Assembly (NCBI RefSeq): GCF_030693775.1
Contig: NZ_JAUXZY010000004.1
Location: forward strand, 868,001-932,000
Source of the DNA: Polynucleobacter sp.
Lineage (GTDB): Bacteria > Pseudomonadota > Gammaproteobacteria > Burkholderiales > Burkholderiaceae
Reading direction: 5' to 3'
Length of the DNA: 64,000 bases
A program made the position numbers and the translations under genes. Numbering within the stretch: the stretch's first letter is position 1; each line of letters opens with the position of its first letter. The notes beneath the pieces were generated by a model. The model was given only the letters and a program-made list of their open reading frames with translations. It searched no databases and was not told where the DNA came from. Shown one piece after another: positions 24,854-36,290 of the stretch.

Positions 24854-25555
24854 TTAGTCTCGATCGCCACCCATGATCCCGAAGAGGGCCAAGAGGTTGC
24901 TGAAGATGTTGTAGACGTTTAAGTAAATAGCCAGTGTGGCCATCACGTAATTGGTCTCACCACCATTGACGATGCGCTGTACATCCACCAGGATGAAGGC
25001 CGAGAAAATACCGATCGCCAACACCATTAAGGTCAACATCAAAGCAGGCATTTGCAGCCACATATTGGCAACCATCGCCACGATGAGCAGCAATACACCA
25101 ATCATCAAAAACTTACTCATGCCCGTAAAGTCACGCTTGCTGACGGTAGCAATGCTGGCCATTACCGTGAAGATCAAGGCGGTACCGCCGAATGCACCCA
25201 TGATCAGGGTGGCACCGTTGGTGTAGCTATTGAGGGTGAGGCCAATCAAGCGCGACAGCATGACTCCCATAAAGAGGGTGAAGGCCAACAGCAGGACTAC
25301 GCCCAAGCCGCTGTCCTTGTTGCGGTCAATTGCCCAGAAAAAACCAAAGGCCGCTGCCATAAAGACAACAAAGCCCATGAAGGGGCTGCCTTCAAATAGC
25401 TTGAAGCCCATTGCAACACCCAGCCAAGCGCCGATGACGGTTGGAACCATGGAAAGTGCTAGCAGGGCATAGGTATTGCGTAGGACGCGGTTGCGGACCT
25501 GTGCATTTGCAACTGAGCCTGTTTGCCCAAAGCCGAACGAGTTCAAATCACTCAT
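24854..25555 (-). CDS. Bax inhibitor-1/YccA-family membrane protein
   Basis: A 233-aa protein with about seven transmembrane helices (TYALLALSMVPTVIGAWLGV first) and the family terminus LYLNVYNIFSNLLALFG-like, here IYLNVYNIFSNLLALFG. ATG 25555 has AAGGAG seven nt upstream; an upstream GTG extension is unlikely. BI-1/YccA proteins act in membrane protein quality control, where E. coli YccA modulates FtsH. The hflKC genes, which also act on FtsH, lie 9-12 kb away. Confidence 0.92.
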   Translation of the reverse strand: MSDLNSFGFGQTGSVANAQVRNRVLRNTYALLALSMVPTVIGAWLGVAMGFKLFEGSPFMGFVVFMAAAFGFFWAIDRNKDSGLGVVLLLAFTLFMGVMLSRLIGLTLNSYTNGATLIMGAFGGTALIFTVMASIATVSKRDFTGMSKFLMIGVLLLIVAMVANMWLQMPALMLTLMVLAIGIFSAFILVDVQRIVNGGETNYVMATLAIYLNVYNIFSNLLALFGIMGGDRD

Positions 25556-25848
25556 ATTGACTCCTTTAATGTAATAACGTGAGTCCACCACGGGACTTTG
25601 ATAGCAAGTATAGACAAAATTGATTAAATCAAGGGGTTAGGCCAATAAGAATAGACAAAATAGGGTTATACCCAGCAAATTCAATGGCTTAGGGTGGCGG
25701 ACATGGGGGTAAATACGGATGAAGCAATGTATAATCAGCGGGCGTTGGAATGAACGCGTAATACCCGCATCGGCAGCCGATACCTTACAAATTTTGGTTA
25801 AAAATGGCTGTTTTTTTATTACTATTGAATTAATCACTGGAGTTTTGC
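25556..25848. other. Intergenic region between BI-1-like gene and ndk
   Basis: No gene is supported. It holds two ATAGACAAAAT direct repeats (near 25610 and 25650), a TATAAT at 25730-25735 without a convincing -35, and a tight inverted repeat ATCGGC-A-GCCGAT at 25769-25781. Confidence 0.5.
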
Positions 25849-26274
25849 ATGGCAATGGAGCGCACCCTTTCTATTATTAAACCGGATGCAGTAGCTAAAA
25901 ATGTAATCGGACAGATTTATTCTCGTTTTGAGCAAGCCGGCCTCAAAGTCATCGCATCCAAAATGGCGCATTTGTCGCAGTCAGAAGCGGAGCAGTTTTA
26001 TGCCGTGCATGCCGCTCGCCCATTCTTTAAAGATTTAGTGAGCTTCATGATTTCTGGTCCAGTCATGATTCAGGTATTGCAGGGCGATAACGCCATTGCA
26101 AAAAACCGTGAACTCATGGGTGCAACCGATCCAAAGAAAGCAGACAAAGGTACTATCCGCGCTGACTTCGCAGACAGCATTGATGCCAATGCAGTGCATG
26201 GCTCCGATGCGCCAGAAACTGCTGCTGTGGAAATCGCTTTCTTTTTCCCAGGCATGAACATCTTTTCGCGTTAA
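25849..26274 (+). CDS. ndk: Nucleoside diphosphate kinase
   Basis: A 141-aa enzyme that equalises nucleoside triphosphate pools. It begins [15 protein letters not shown] and has the catalytic histidine in [13 protein letters not shown] motif precedes the start. It is 4 bp from rlmN. Confidence 0.98.
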   Translation: MAMERTLSIIKPDAVAKNVIGQIYSRFEQAGLKVIASKMAHLSQSEAEQFYAVHAARPFFKDLVSFMISGPVMIQVLQGDNAIAKNRELMGATDPKKADKGTIRADFADSIDANAVHGSDAPETAAVEIAFFFPGMNIFSR

Positions 26275-26278
26275 TTGA

Positions 26279-27433
26279 TTGACTACCCCGCGCACAAATC
26301 TCCTGGATTTTGACGCTGCCGGCATGGCAGCGTATGTCGCGGGTCTAAATGAAAAACCATTTCGGGCCAAGCAGCTCCTGAATTGGGTTCACCAGCGTGG
26401 CGTGTCGGATATCGCCGCGATGAGTGATTTGGCAAAAACCTTTCGCACCTCTTTAGCTGACCGAGCTGAAATCAAACCGCTACCCGTCATACGGGATGAG
26501 CAGGCCCAAGACGGCACACGCAAGTGGCTGATCGATGTGGGTGCCAAAGATGCGGTGGAGATGGTCTTCATACCGGAAGATGACCGCGGTACCTTGTGTA
26601 TCTCATCGCAGGCTGGCTGCGCCGTGAACTGCCGCTTTTGCTCGACTGGGTATCAAGGTTTCTCACGCAATCTCACTGCCGGTGAAATCATCGGCCAACT
26701 TTGGTATGCCGAGCACGAGTTAAAGAAAGACCCGAACGCCATCTTGCGTTTGGAGCAGTACCCAACTCCAGGTTACGTTTACAGCGGCCGTGTGGTTTCT
26801 AACGTAGTGCTGATGGGCATGGGCGAGCCTCTGCTCAATTACGACAATGTACTGACTGCCTTGCGCTTGATGCTCGATGACAATGCCTACGGTTTGTCAC
26901 GTCGCCGCGTAACTGTCTCTACTTCTGGCGTGGTACCGATGATGGATCGCTTATCGCAAGATTGCCCCGTCGCTTTGGCCGTGTCCTTGCATGCGCCCAA
27001 TGATGCGCTGCGTGACCAGCTGGTTCCCTTAAATATTAAATACCCGCTGCGCGAATTACTGGCAGCGTGTGAGCGCTATTTAGAATTTGCGCCCCGTGAT
27101 TTTTTAACCTTCGAATACTGCATGCTCGAGAATGTGAACGACAGCGATGCGCAGGCCAAAGAGTTAATTCGCTTGCTGAGCGGCATTAAATGCAAGGTCA
27201 ACCTGATTCCATTTAATCCCTTCCCTGAATCAGGCCTGACACGCTCCTTGCCGCAGCGCGTTCAGGCATTTATGCATTTATTACAAGATGCCGGCATGAT
27301 TGCCACCGTGCGTAAAACCCGCGGTGATGATATTGCCGCGGCATGTGGCCAACTCGCTGGTGATGTGGTTGATCGCACGCGTGTGCGTGAGCGCGCGCTT
27401 TACGAACAACCCATCGAATGGGTCAACCGTTAA
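26279..27433 (+). CDS. rlmN: Dual-specificity rRNA/tRNA adenine-C2 methyltransferase
   Basis: A 384-aa radical-SAM enzyme that methylates A2503 of 23S rRNA and A37 of tRNAs. The cluster motif CAVNCRFC is intact; [12 protein letters not shown] and a C-terminal region with [15 protein letters not shown] are present. It starts at a TTG four bases after the ndk stop. Confidence 0.95.
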   Translation: MTTPRTNLLDFDAAGMAAYVAGLNEKPFRAKQLLNWVHQRGVSDIAAMSDLAKTFRTSLADRAEIKPLPVIRDEQAQDGTRKWLIDVGAKDAVEMVFIPEDDRGTLCISSQAGCAVNCRFCSTGYQGFSRNLTAGEIIGQLWYAEHELKKDPNAILRLEQYPTPGYVYSGRVVSNVVLMGMGEPLLNYDNVLTALRLMLDDNAYGLSRRRVTVSTSGVVPMMDRLSQDCPVALAVSLHAPNDALRDQLVPLNIKYPLRELLAACERYLEFAPRDFLTFEYCMLENVNDSDAQAKELIRLLSGIKCKVNLIPFNPFPESGLTRSLPQRVQAFMHLLQDAGMIATVRKTRGDDIAAACGQLAGDVVDRTRVRERALYEQPIEWVNR

Positions 27434-27447
27434 TATTGCATATACCA

Positions 27448-28734
27448 ATGACAGAGCCGACTAAAACCATGTCAAATTGCCTACCCCCATTACCCCTTGG
27501 TCCATCCCCTAAGCGCGCTTCTCGTCAATCCGAGGTAGTTTGGGAAAGTGCCCGGATTACAGTCGGCGGTAATGCACCGGTCCGCGTGCAGTCGATGACC
27601 AATACCGATACCGAAGACGCGATTGCAACTGCAATCCAAGTCAAAGAATTGGCGCGTGCCGGCTCTGAAATGGTGCGCATTACCGTCAACACGCCGGCTG
27701 CTGCCGCTGCTGTTCCCTATATTCGGGAGCAGCTCGATAAGATGGGCGTGCACGTGCCGCTCATTGGTGACTTTCATTACAACGGCCACACCTTGCTCAA
27801 AGAGCATCCCGAGTGCGCTAGAACCCTATCGAAATACCGCATCAATCCAGGCAACGTAGGCAAGGGCGCAAAGCGTGATCCCCAGTTTGCGCAAATGATT
27901 GAAGCTGCTTGCGAATACCGCAAACCGATTCGCATCGGTGTGAATTGGGGCAGTCTGGATCAAGACTTACTTGCTAGCATCATGGATGCCAATGCAGCAT
28001 TGCCTGTGCCAAAGTCAGCACAAGAAGTGATGATCGAGGCCTTGATTCAGTCGGCCCTGCAATCCGCGGAGAAAGCGGAAGAGCTGGGCATGGATCCCAA
28101 TCAAATTACGCTCTCCTGCAAAGTGAGTAACGTACAAGATTTAGTAGCGGTGTACCGCGACCTTGCGCGCCGCTGTGACTACCCATTGCATCTTGGCTTA
28201 ACTGAAGCGGGTATGGGTAGCAAAGGCATTGTGGCATCGACTGCAGCTTTAGCTATCCTATTGCAAGAGGGTATCGGCGATACGATTCGTATTTCACTGA
28301 CGCCCGATCCGGGCGCTCCCCGCGAAAACGAAGTGATTGTGGGCCAAGAGATATTACAAACCATGGGCCTGCGTAATTTCACGCCGATGGTGATTGCATG
28401 TCCTGGTTGTGGTCGCACGACAAGCACGACGTTCCAGGAATTAGCCGCCAATATTCAATCGTATTTACGTCAGCAAATGCCGGTGTGGAAAAAAACCCAT
28501 CCGGGTGTTGAAGAAATGAACGTCGCTGTGATGGGCTGCATTGTCAATGGCCCGGGCGAAAGTAAGCACGCCAATATTGGCATTTCATTACCGGGTACGG
28601 GCGAGACGCCGGCTGCTCCGGTATTTGTCGATGGCGTCAAAGTAAAGACGCTCCGCGGTGAATCGATTGCGCAGGACTTTCAGGTAATTGTTGAAGAGTA
28701 CGTCAAAACCCGTTACGGCAGTAAGCAAGCATGA
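27448..28734 (+). CDS. ispG: 4-hydroxy-3-methylbut-2-enyl diphosphate synthase
   Basis: A 428-aa iron-sulfur enzyme of the MEP isoprenoid pathway. It has [17 protein letters not shown], the GVNWGSLD loop, cluster cysteines in CPGCGRT and [12 protein letters not shown] 27448 and 27469 are both possible; the latter fits homologue length well. It overlaps hisS by 4 nt. Confidence 0.96.
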   Translation: MTEPTKTMSNCLPPLPLGPSPKRASRQSEVVWESARITVGGNAPVRVQSMTNTDTEDAIATAIQVKELARAGSEMVRITVNTPAAAAAVPYIREQLDKMGVHVPLIGDFHYNGHTLLKEHPECARTLSKYRINPGNVGKGAKRDPQFAQMIEAACEYRKPIRIGVNWGSLDQDLLASIMDANAALPVPKSAQEVMIEALIQSALQSAEKAEELGMDPNQITLSCKVSNVQDLVAVYRDLARRCDYPLHLGLTEAGMGSKGIVASTAALAILLQEGIGDTIRISLTPDPGAPRENEVIVGQEILQTMGLRNFTPMVIACPGCGRTTSTTFQELAANIQSYLRQQMPVWKKTHPGVEEMNVAVMGCIVNGPGESKHANIGISLPGTGETPAAPVFVDGVKVKTLRGESIAQDFQVIVEEYVKTRYGSKQA

Positions 28735-30038
28735 GTAATCCCAAGTTGCAAAAAATAAATGGCGTGCGGGGCATGAATGACCTGCTGCCTGCCGATGCCC
28801 AGCAGTGGACGCATTTGGAAAATGCCGTGCGTGATCTTACGCGCGCCTATGGATACGAATTACTCAAAACGCCGATTGTGGAATCCACGCCCGTCTTCCA
28901 GCGCGGCATTGGCGAAGTAACTGACATTGTTGAGAAGGAGATGTATTCCTTTGAAGATCGTTTAAATGGCGAGCAGTTAACGCTCAGGCCCGAAGGCACC
29001 GCTGCACTGGTGCGCGCCGTGATTGAACACAATTTGCTTTATGACGGCCCCAAGCGCCTTTGGTATACCGGCCCGATGTTTCGGCATGAGCGGCCACAGC
29101 GCGGACGCTATCGCCAGTTTCACCAGTTTGGTATTGAGGCATTGGGCTTTGCCGGTCCCGATATCGATGCAGAAATCATTTTGATGGGTCAACGCCTGTG
29201 GGACGAACTGGGCTTACGCGGCGTGCGCTTAGAAATCAACTCCCTGGGTCAAGCCGATGAGCGTGCTCAGCACCGCACTGCCTTAATTGCCTACTTTGAG
29301 CAACACGCCAATGCGCTGGATGCTGATTCACAGCGCCGCCTCAAATCCAATCCACTGCGTATATTGGATTCGAAAAATCCTGAGATGCAAGCCTTGATTG
29401 AAGGCGCACCGCGCTTACTCGATTTTCTGGGACCCGAATCGCTGGCGCATTTTGAAGCAGTGCAAGCTTTACTGAAAGCCAATAACGTACCGTGCAAAAT
29501 CAATCCGCGCTTAGTGCGGGGTTTAGATTATTACAACTTGACGGTATTTGAGTGGGTGACTGACGCTCTTGGAGCCCAAGGCACGATTGCCGGTGGCGGT
29601 CGTTACGATCCCTTAATCGAGCGCATGGGTGGTAAATCAGCACCAGCATGTGGTTGGGCGATGGGCATGGAACGGGTACTCGAACTCATGAAGGTGTCCG
29701 AGTCATTGCCCGAGCCGACAAATTTGTGCGATGTCTTTGTGTTGCACCAGGGCGGCGAGACCTTGCGTACCGCTTTGGTCGCTGCTGAGGAAATGCGCAG
29801 TGCCGGGATTGACGTTGTCTTGTTTTGTGCTCCGGACGGTCAAACAGCCAGTTTTAAGTCCCAAATGAAGAAGGCCGACGCTAGCGGCGCAGCGTATGCA
29901 GTGATTATTGGCCCCGATGAATTAGCACGCAATGAGGCACAGCTCAAAGATTTGCGTGGCGGTGAGCAGCAGCGGGCTATTCCGTTGGATGGCTTGCTCG
30001 GCACGGTAATTGATGCCTTAGTAGCGACATCCGAATAG
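28731..30038 (+). CDS. hisS: Histidyl-tRNA synthetase
   Basis: A 435-aa class II synthetase with [13 protein letters not shown], the motif 2 region [34 protein letters not shown], and a C-terminal anticodon-binding domain. It overlaps ispG (ATGA). A separate hisZ with the same fold is encoded 7 kb downstream. Confidence 0.97.
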   Translation: MSNPKLQKINGVRGMNDLLPADAQQWTHLENAVRDLTRAYGYELLKTPIVESTPVFQRGIGEVTDIVEKEMYSFEDRLNGEQLTLRPEGTAALVRAVIEHNLLYDGPKRLWYTGPMFRHERPQRGRYRQFHQFGIEALGFAGPDIDAEIILMGQRLWDELGLRGVRLEINSLGQADERAQHRTALIAYFEQHANALDADSQRRLKSNPLRILDSKNPEMQALIEGAPRLLDFLGPESLAHFEAVQALLKANNVPCKINPRLVRGLDYYNLTVFEWVTDALGAQGTIAGGGRYDPLIERMGGKSAPACGWAMGMERVLELMKVSESLPEPTNLCDVFVLHQGGETLRTALVAAEEMRSAGIDVVLFCAPDGQTASFKSQMKKADASGAAYAVIIGPDELARNEAQLKDLRGGEQQRAIPLDGLLGTVIDALVATSE

Positions 30039-30077
30039 AATGACGCATTCGTATCGTATTTAATAGCCTGGATCGTT

Positions 30078-30734
30078 ATGCCTTTAGACCTTGAAGAACA
30101 AGAACAACTCGATAGCTTAAAAGCCTTTTGGGAGAAATACCGCTCCGTCATTATGGGCCTCGTTACGGCTGTTTTATTTGTATTTGCCGCCTACAACGGT
30201 TGGCAATGGTGGAAGAATAGTCAAGCAACTGAAGCCGGTAAGCTCTATGAAACCATGATGGGCTCGATTGAAAAGGGCAATAAAGAACAAAGCATGCAGG
30301 CAGCAGACGACTTACAAAAGCAATTTGCCGGCACCAGCTATGCCCCCATGGCGAGTTTGATTGCAGCAAAACTGGCTGCCGATGCCGGTGATGCTGCTAA
30401 ATCCCAAGCCTACCTGCGCTGGGTTTCTGAAAAAGCAGCAAACGATGGCTATAAAGCCTTAGGAAAGTTGCGCTTAGCAACGACCTTGATGGATGAGGGT
30501 AGCGCGAAGTCCCTCGCGGAAGCCGATGCCATTTTGAAGGGCAAACCCACTCCTGGGTTTGAGCCTTTGTGGCTTGAGCGCCGTGGTGATTGGTATTTGG
30601 TACAGGATAAAAATGCCGATGCAAGGGCTAGTTATTTGCAGGCATGGAAGTTATTGGAAAAATCCAAAGAGTTTCCACAAGAGGCGCGCAGTCTTTTAAA
30701 AGTAAAACTCGATGCCGTTGGAGGCATTGAATGA
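30078..30734 (+). CDS. yfgM: YfgM-type tetratricopeptide membrane protein
   Basis: A 218-aa inner-membrane protein with one N-terminal transmembrane helix (VIMGLVTAVLFVFAAYNGW) and a periplasmic TPR-like body. The start LDLEEQEQLDSLKAFWEKY is characteristic. YfgM is an accessory of the SecYEG translocon that helps hand over envelope proteins. It overlaps bamB by 4 nt. Confidence 0.9.
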   Translation: MPLDLEEQEQLDSLKAFWEKYRSVIMGLVTAVLFVFAAYNGWQWWKNSQATEAGKLYETMMGSIEKGNKEQSMQAADDLQKQFAGTSYAPMASLIAAKLAADAGDAAKSQAYLRWVSEKAANDGYKALGKLRLATTLMDEGSAKSLAEADAILKGKPTPGFEPLWLERRGDWYLVQDKNADARASYLQAWKLLEKSKEFPQEARSLLKVKLDAVGGIE

Positions 30735-31864
30735 AACGGCTTCTAGGTGCTGCCGTTGTTGCCGTATTGGCGGTAAGCCTGGTGGCTTGCTCCGGTAAGG
30801 CACGGGTGCGCCAGCCTGCTGAGTTAGTCAAAGTCAGCAACCAGTTTGATTTAGCGCCAGTATGGTCGCTCAGCATTGGCTCATCAGAACCCTTTAACTT
30901 TCACCCGGCAGTAGCGGGTGATGCAGTCTATGCCGCATCGCGTCGGGGCAGTCTGCGCAAAATTGATTTACAAAGTGGCAAGACAGTATGGGATGTGACT
31001 GTTCCCGAAAAACTCAGCATTGGTCCCGGCTCGGATGGCAAAGTCACTGCAGTAGTGACTACAGAAGGCGATGTATTTGCCTACGACGACAGCGGCAAAA
31101 ACATTTGGAAGTTTCACATTGGCGGGGAAGTATTGACTGCCCCGGTTGTAGCCGGAGGCGTGGTGGTGATTCGGGGCTTAGATAATCGCTTTGTGGGTTT
31201 GGATGCAGCAACCGGTAAACGCCGCTGGATATACCAGCGCCAACAATCGGCACTGTCCTTGCGCGTCGGTTACGGCATGTTATCGATTGGTGATGAAGTG
31301 ATCGTGACTGGCTTTGCAGGTGGGCGCTTTGGCATGATTGGCATTGCCAATGGTGGACTCGTTTGGGAAACCCCGATTTCCTTTCCGAAAGGCTTCTCCG
31401 AAATCGAGCGCCTGAATGATGTCAGTGCCAAGCCGAGCATGGAAGGTGAGCGGATTTGTGCTGTGTCCTATCAGGGGCGCATCGGTTGTGCGCAAGCGCG
31501 TACTGGTACCTTGACATGGTTTAAAGATTTTTCTAGCTTTACTGGTACCACGCAAAGCACTGAGTTTGTTTTTGCTGCCAATGAAAAATCCCACGTCACT
31601 GCATTTCGAAGCAGTGACGGCGTGCAGGTATGGGAGAACACCCAACTGACCTGGCGCGATGTCGGCGAGCCATTAGCAATTGGACGCGTTGTTCTCATGG
31701 GCGACAAGCAAGGCTACATTCATGCGATGTCGCAGTCGGGCGGAGAGATGCTCGCGCGTGTTCGCCATGACACCACGCCAGTAACGGCAGCACCGATTGC
31801 AGTAGGCGGCTTGATTCTGGTTCAGTCTCAAGGCGGTAAGCTAACAGCGTATAGCCCCAAATGA
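30731..31864 (+). CDS. bamB: Outer-membrane protein assembly factor BamB
   Basis: A 377-aa lipoprotein with lipobox LVAC near residue 20 and repeated PQQ-type propeller blades ([30 protein letters not shown]). BamB is a scaffold of the BAM complex that inserts beta-barrels. It overlaps yfgM and der. Confidence 0.95.
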   Translation: MKRLLGAAVVAVLAVSLVACSGKARVRQPAELVKVSNQFDLAPVWSLSIGSSEPFNFHPAVAGDAVYAASRRGSLRKIDLQSGKTVWDVTVPEKLSIGPGSDGKVTAVVTTEGDVFAYDDSGKNIWKFHIGGEVLTAPVVAGGVVVIRGLDNRFVGLDAATGKRRWIYQRQQSALSLRVGYGMLSIGDEVIVTGFAGGRFGMIGIANGGLVWETPISFPKGFSEIERLNDVSAKPSMEGERICAVSYQGRIGCAQARTGTLTWFKDFSSFTGTTQSTEFVFAANEKSHVTAFRSSDGVQVWENTQLTWRDVGEPLAIGRVVLMGDKQGYIHAMSQSGGEMLARVRHDTTPVTAAPIAVGGLILVQSQGGKLTAYSPK

Positions 31865-33219
31865 AACCAGTCATCACCATTGTTGGCCGACCAAACGTCG
31901 GCAAATCCACTTTGTTCAATCGCTTAACGCGTTCACGCGATGCCTTGGTTGCGGACTTTTCTGGCTTAACCCGGGATCGCCATTACGGCAATAGCCGCAT
32001 TACCTCACGTGAGTTTATTTGCGTGGATACCGGCGGCTTTGAGCCGGTGGCAAAAACCGGCATCGTGGCTGAGATGGCCAAGCAAACCAAGCAAGCTGTT
32101 GCCGAATCGGACTTGATTATTTTCTTGGTGGATGGCCGCCTGGGTATGGCACCACAAGATCGCGTGATTGCCGACTTTTTACGCAAGACCGGTCGCCCCG
32201 TTGTGTTGGCCGTCAATAAAACTGAAGGCATGTCGCAGGGCGTAGTGACGGCCGATTTCCATGAGCTCGGATTGGGTGAGCCATTTGCCATTTCGTCCGC
32301 GCATGGTGATGGCGTTAAAACACTGATTGAAGATGCGCTGGATGAGCTCGGTATACCTGAGCCCGATGACAATGCGGATGCTGATCCCTTAACGCCGCGC
32401 GCCATGAAAATCGCCGTCGTTGGTCGTCCCAATGTAGGCAAGTCAACGCTGATCAATAAACTCATCGGTGAAGAACGCGTCATTGCATTTGATATGCCGG
32501 GCACCACTCGGGATGCGATTGAGGTTCCGTTTGAGCGGAACGGCAAGCCCTATATCTTGATTGATACTGCTGGTTTGCGTCGCCGTGGCAAAGTGTTTGA
32601 AGCAATTGAAAAGTTCTCGGTAGTGAAAACCTTGCAGGCCATTGCGGATGCCAATGTCGTGATCTTGATGCTCGATGCCCAGCAAGATATTTCAGAGCAA
32701 GACGCACACATTGCTGGATTTATTTTGGAAGCAGGCCGCGCACTGGTTCTTGCCATTAATAAGTGGGATGGCGTGGATCACTACGTTAAAGAGCGCTGCC
32801 GAGTTGAGATTGGACAAAAGCTACGCTTCTTGGATTTTGCGAACGTGCATCCCATCTCAGCAATCAAGGGCACTGGTCTTAAGGAGCTCTTCAAAGACGT
32901 CGACTTAGCTTACGCCGCAGCCATGGCTAAATTGCCAACCCCCAGACTGACGCGTATCTTGGCCGAGGCAGTAGAGCATCAACAGCCCAAGCGCGTAGGT
33001 ATGGGTCGTCCGAAATTACGTTATGCCCACCAGGGCGGCATGAACCCGCCAATTGTGGTGATTCATGGCAGTGCGCTGAGCGGTGTGACGGATAGCTATA
33101 AGCGCTACCTCGAAGGGCGCTTTCGGGAGGCGTTTAAGCTGCGGGGAACCCCACTGCGGATCGAAATGCGCACCAATAAAAACCCTTACGTGGACGCAGA
33201 TAAGGGCAAAAAACGCTAA
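31861..33219 (+). CDS. der: Ribosome biogenesis GTPase Der
   Basis: A 452-aa protein with two tandem GTPase domains, [12 protein letters not shown] near residue 8 and [12 protein letters not shown] near 187, NKTE and NKWD specificity motifs, and a C-terminal KH-like domain. It acts in 50S ribosome assembly. The bamB stop overlaps its ATG. Confidence 0.97.
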   Translation: MKPVITIVGRPNVGKSTLFNRLTRSRDALVADFSGLTRDRHYGNSRITSREFICVDTGGFEPVAKTGIVAEMAKQTKQAVAESDLIIFLVDGRLGMAPQDRVIADFLRKTGRPVVLAVNKTEGMSQGVVTADFHELGLGEPFAISSAHGDGVKTLIEDALDELGIPEPDDNADADPLTPRAMKIAVVGRPNVGKSTLINKLIGEERVIAFDMPGTTRDAIEVPFERNGKPYILIDTAGLRRRGKVFEAIEKFSVVKTLQAIADANVVILMLDAQQDISEQDAHIAGFILEAGRALVLAINKWDGVDHYVKERCRVEIGQKLRFLDFANVHPISAIKGTGLKELFKDVDLAYAAAMAKLPTPRLTRILAEAVEHQQPKRVGMGRPKLRYAHQGGMNPPIVVIHGSALSGVTDSYKRYLEGRFREAFKLRGTPLRIEMRTNKNPYVDADKGKKR

Positions 33220-33252
33220 TTTAGCGCCTTCTAATCCAACGCTATTTCAGGT

Positions 33253-33282
33253 TTGGCAAAAGTTTGGCAGGCGGTATATATT
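33253..33282 (+). promoter_or_regulatory. Probable hfq promoter
   Basis: TTGGCA at 33253-33258 and TATATT at 33277-33282 with an 18-bp spacer (or TATATA at 33275 with 16 bp). It lies about 100 bp before hfq. Confidence 0.5.
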
Positions 33283-33378
33283 AATAACAATAGGGCGAAG
33301 TTCGATTGTTGCGCCTGCCCCTGCAGCACCAGAATAAAAGCAAGACTCCCACACATCCAATAATGAACAAGGAGCAGT

Positions 33379-33624
33379 ATGAATAGCAATAAGACCCAAT
33401 TACTTCAGGATCCCTTCCTGAATACCTTGCGCAAAGAGCACGTTCCGGTATCGATTTACTTGGTCAACGGCATTAAGTTGCAAGGCAATATTGAATCCTT
33501 CGATCAGTACGTCGTTTTGTTGCGCAACACCGTCACGCAGATGGTCTACAAACACGCTATTTCCACCATCGTGCCGGCCCGTGCAGTCACGTTCCGTGCG
33601 GATGAGGACGAGCCTTCTGCATAA
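33379..33624 (+). CDS. hfq: RNA chaperone Hfq
   Basis: An 81-aa Sm-like protein with [20 protein letters not shown] and the Sm2 motif YKHAIST. It has the short acidic tail common in betaproteobacteria. GGAGC lies before the ATG. It mediates sRNA-mRNA pairing and starts the hfq-hflX-hflK-hflC set. Confidence 0.98.
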   Translation: MNSNKTQLLQDPFLNTLRKEHVPVSIYLVNGIKLQGNIESFDQYVVLLRNTVTQMVYKHAISTIVPARAVTFRADEDEPSA

Positions 33625-34858
33625 AACCGGCATTGATCCCGTTCGCGCGGTCCTAGTAGGAGTCGATTCGGGGCGAGAGGATTTCCCCGACAGCATGGCT
33701 GAACTTAGTCTGCTGGCGGATAGCGCAGGCTCCATTCCCGTCGCGAGCGTGGTGGCGCGCAAAGGTCGCACCGATCCTGCCTTGTTTGTCGGCTCAGGTA
33801 AGGCCAATGAAATCAAACGGGCCTTAGAAGACAACGACGCTGAACTCGTTATCTTCAATCACCCCTTATCCCCAAGCCAGCAGCGCAATTTAGAGCGCCA
33901 CCTCGGCCACCATGTGATGGACCGTACCGGCTTGATATTAGATATTTTTTCGCAGCGCGCTCAAAGCCACATTGGTAAAACCCAGGTTGAGTTGGCGCAA
34001 GTGCGCTATCGCATGTCGCGCTTAGTGCGCGCCTGGAGCCATTTGGAACGTCAAAAGGGCGGTATTGGTTTGCGTGGCGGCCCTGGCGAAACCCAGATGG
34101 AGCTGGATCGACGCATGCTGGCGACCAAAGCCAAGCGCCTTGAGCTTGAACTCGAGAAATTGCAACGCCAACAGCGCACCCAGCGTCGGTCTCGCAGCCG
34201 TAAGGACGTCTTCTCGGTTTCCTTGGTGGGCTACACCAATGCGGGCAAATCGACCTTGTTTAACGCCTTAACCAAGGCCGATACCTATGCAGCTGATCAG
34301 CTTTTTGCTACCTTGGATACCACCTCCCGGCGGGTGTTTTTGCCTGAAGTGGGCTCGATTGTGGTCTCCGATACAGTTGGATTTATCCGGGATTTGCCCC
34401 ATCAGCTGGTGGAAGCCTTTCGGGCGACCTTGGATGAGACCATCCATGCCGACCTAATACTCCATGTGATTGACGCCTGTAGCCCTGTAGCCAAGGAGCA
34501 GCAAGCCCAGGTTGAGGCGGTTCTGGCTGAAATTGGGGCCGATTCCATCCCCCGGCTTGAGGTGATGAACAAGATCGACCTGATGCCCCAGACCTTTACC
34601 AAAGGGCCCATGGTTGTGAGGGATATTGAGGGTCAGCCAAGCCGCATTTATCTGTCGGCGCAAACGGGGCTGGGCCTTGATTTACTGAGGGAAACTCTCG
34701 CTCAAAGCGCTGTAATGACTGATAGAATTAGGGATCAACACAACCGACCCAAGTCGCAATTGACTACGGAGGAGTTGTTGGCCCCTATGACAGAACGACC
34801 TGATTCCGCTGAATTTAACCCAATTCCACTAAAACACTATTTACCCCATGATGCGTAG
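33602..34858 (+). CDS. hflX: GTPase HflX
   Basis: A 418-aa ribosome-associated GTPase. An N-terminal domain ([27 protein letters not shown]) is followed by the G domain with [22 protein letters not shown] and NKID. HflX splits stalled ribosomes in other bacteria. The chosen ATG overlaps the end of hfq by 23 nt; the frame is open further upstream inside hfq but that part is a shadow. Confidence 0.93.
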   Translation: MRTSLLHKTGIDPVRAVLVGVDSGREDFPDSMAELSLLADSAGSIPVASVVARKGRTDPALFVGSGKANEIKRALEDNDAELVIFNHPLSPSQQRNLERHLGHHVMDRTGLILDIFSQRAQSHIGKTQVELAQVRYRMSRLVRAWSHLERQKGGIGLRGGPGETQMELDRRMLATKAKRLELELEKLQRQQRTQRRSRSRKDVFSVSLVGYTNAGKSTLFNALTKADTYAADQLFATLDTTSRRVFLPEVGSIVVSDTVGFIRDLPHQLVEAFRATLDETIHADLILHVIDACSPVAKEQQAQVEAVLAEIGADSIPRLEVMNKIDLMPQTFTKGPMVVRDIEGQPSRIYLSAQTGLGLDLLRETLAQSAVMTDRIRDQHNRPKSQLTTEELLAPMTERPDSAEFNPIPLKHYLPHDA

Positions 34859-36290
34859 ACTGCTTTCGATTTTTTCGGTAAATGACCCTGGCTGGGGTAA
34901 TTCGCCACGTCCAAATGACAATAAAGGCGATGCCGCTGGGTCTAAGGATGGTAATGCTGGCAATGAGGGTGCGCCCCCAGCAGAAGAGCAGGGTGCCTCG
35001 GCCAACCCGCCTTCGAGTAAACCTGACACCGATCGCAAACCGGTAGGCAATGGCCCGCCCGACCTCGATGAACTCTGGCGCGACTTTAATGATCGCCTGA
35101 GCAACCTCTTTGGCGGCAAAAAAGGTCCTAGTCGACCCAGTGGTGGCTGGGATGGCAAACCCAATCCCAACCCCAACAATGGCCGAGGCGGTCCTCCCGG
35201 CGGTTCCCGTCCACCGATTTTCTCGGGCGGCATGCCGTTTTCCTCTAAGAATGGCATTTTGGCTGCCGTTGGTGGCGTCTTCTTCATTTGGATTGCCAGT
35301 GGCTTTTTTATGATCCAAGAGGGTCAGGCTGGAGTGGTTCTAACCTTTGGTAAATACGATTACACCGCAGGACCTGGTATTAACTGGCGCATGCCGTATC
35401 CGTTTCAAACTACTGAAGTCGTGAATATTTCAGCGGTACGCTCGGTCGAAATTGGTCGCTCAGTCGTAATTAAGGCAACCAACCAAAAAGACTCTTCGAT
35501 GTTGACTGAAGACGAGAACATTATTGATGTACGTTTTGCTGTGCAGTACCGACTCAAAGACCCAACCGAATACCTCTTCAATAACCGTGATCCGGATTTT
35601 GCCGTAGTGCAAGCAGCCGAAACGGCCGTACGTGAAATCGTTGCGCGTAGCACCATGGATAACGTGCTCTACGAAGGGCGTGAAAAGATTGCGATTGACT
35701 TAACCGCATCGATTCAGCGCATCTTAGATAGCTACAAGGCAGGTATCTTTATCACCAGCGTCACGGTGCAAAATGTGCAACCCCCTGAGCAAGTGCAGGC
35801 GGCCTTTGATGACGCTGTAAAAGCGGGCCAAGACCAAGAGCGCTTGAAGAGTGAAGGTCAGGCCTATGCCAATGACATTGTCCCGCGTGCCAAAGGTACT
35901 GCAGCGCGATTAATCGAAGAGGCCGAAGGCTACAAGGCCCGTGTCATTGCAACTGCAGAAGGTGATGCGATGCGCTTTAAGCAAATCTTGGTGGAGTATG
36001 CGAAAGCACCGCAAGTCACCCGCGATCGGATGTATGTAGACACCATGCGTGAGGTGTATACCAACGTCTCGAAGATTTTGGTTGATACTGCAAAAGGCAA
36101 CAATATGCTTTATTTACCGCTCGATAAGATCGTGTCGCAAGTGACTGCAGAAAGCAATCAAGCAGCAAGCCAAGCCACTGGCTCTGTTACGGTTGCCCCC
36201 GCCGCTGATGTACCCACTACCAGAGCGCCCGAGCGCGTTCCAGATCGCCGTGATGGCGGTTTACGTAGCCGAGATCGGGACGCACGATAA
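34848..36290 (+). CDS. hflK: FtsH protease modulator HflK
   Basis: A 480-aa SPFH/band-7 protein. The first 135 residues are a Gly/Pro/Asn-rich cytoplasmic segment, followed by one transmembrane helix (GILAAVGGVFFIWIASGFFM) and the SPFH domain. The C-terminal tail is charged. With HflC it forms a periplasmic cage around FtsH. It overlaps hflX by 11 nt and hflC by one base. Confidence 0.95.
   Translation: MMRRLLSIFSVNDPGWGNSPRPNDNKGDAAGSKDGNAGNEGAPPAEEQGASANPPSSKPDTDRKPVGNGPPDLDELWRDFNDRLSNLFGGKKGPSRPSGGWDGKPNPNPNNGRGGPPGGSRPPIFSGGMPFSSKNGILAAVGGVFFIWIASGFFMIQEGQAGVVLTFGKYDYTAGPGINWRMPYPFQTTEVVNISAVRSVEIGRSVVIKATNQKDSSMLTEDENIIDVRFAVQYRLKDPTEYLFNNRDPDFAVVQAAETAVREIVARSTMDNVLYEGREKIAIDLTASIQRILDSYKAGIFITSVTVQNVQPPEQVQAAFDDAVKAGQDQERLKSEGQAYANDIVPRAKGTAARLIEEAEGYKARVIATAEGDAMRFKQILVEYAKAPQVTRDRMYVDTMREVYTNVSKILVDTAKGNNMLYLPLDKIVSQVTAESNQAASQATGSVTVAPAADVPTTRAPERVPDRRDGGLRSRDRDAR

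Noticed and set aside
31983..32546. 187-aa frame antisense to der
   Set aside because: Ser/Pro-rich shadow of the GTPase codons with no start signal.
33491..33601. Longer N-terminus of HflX inside hfq
   Set aside because: It would share almost half of hfq in another frame; the start near the hfq end fits family length.
34815..35318. Two long minus-strand frames over the hflK N-terminus
   Set aside because: Produced by the Gly/Pro/Asn-rich repeats of HflK; no ribosome-binding site.
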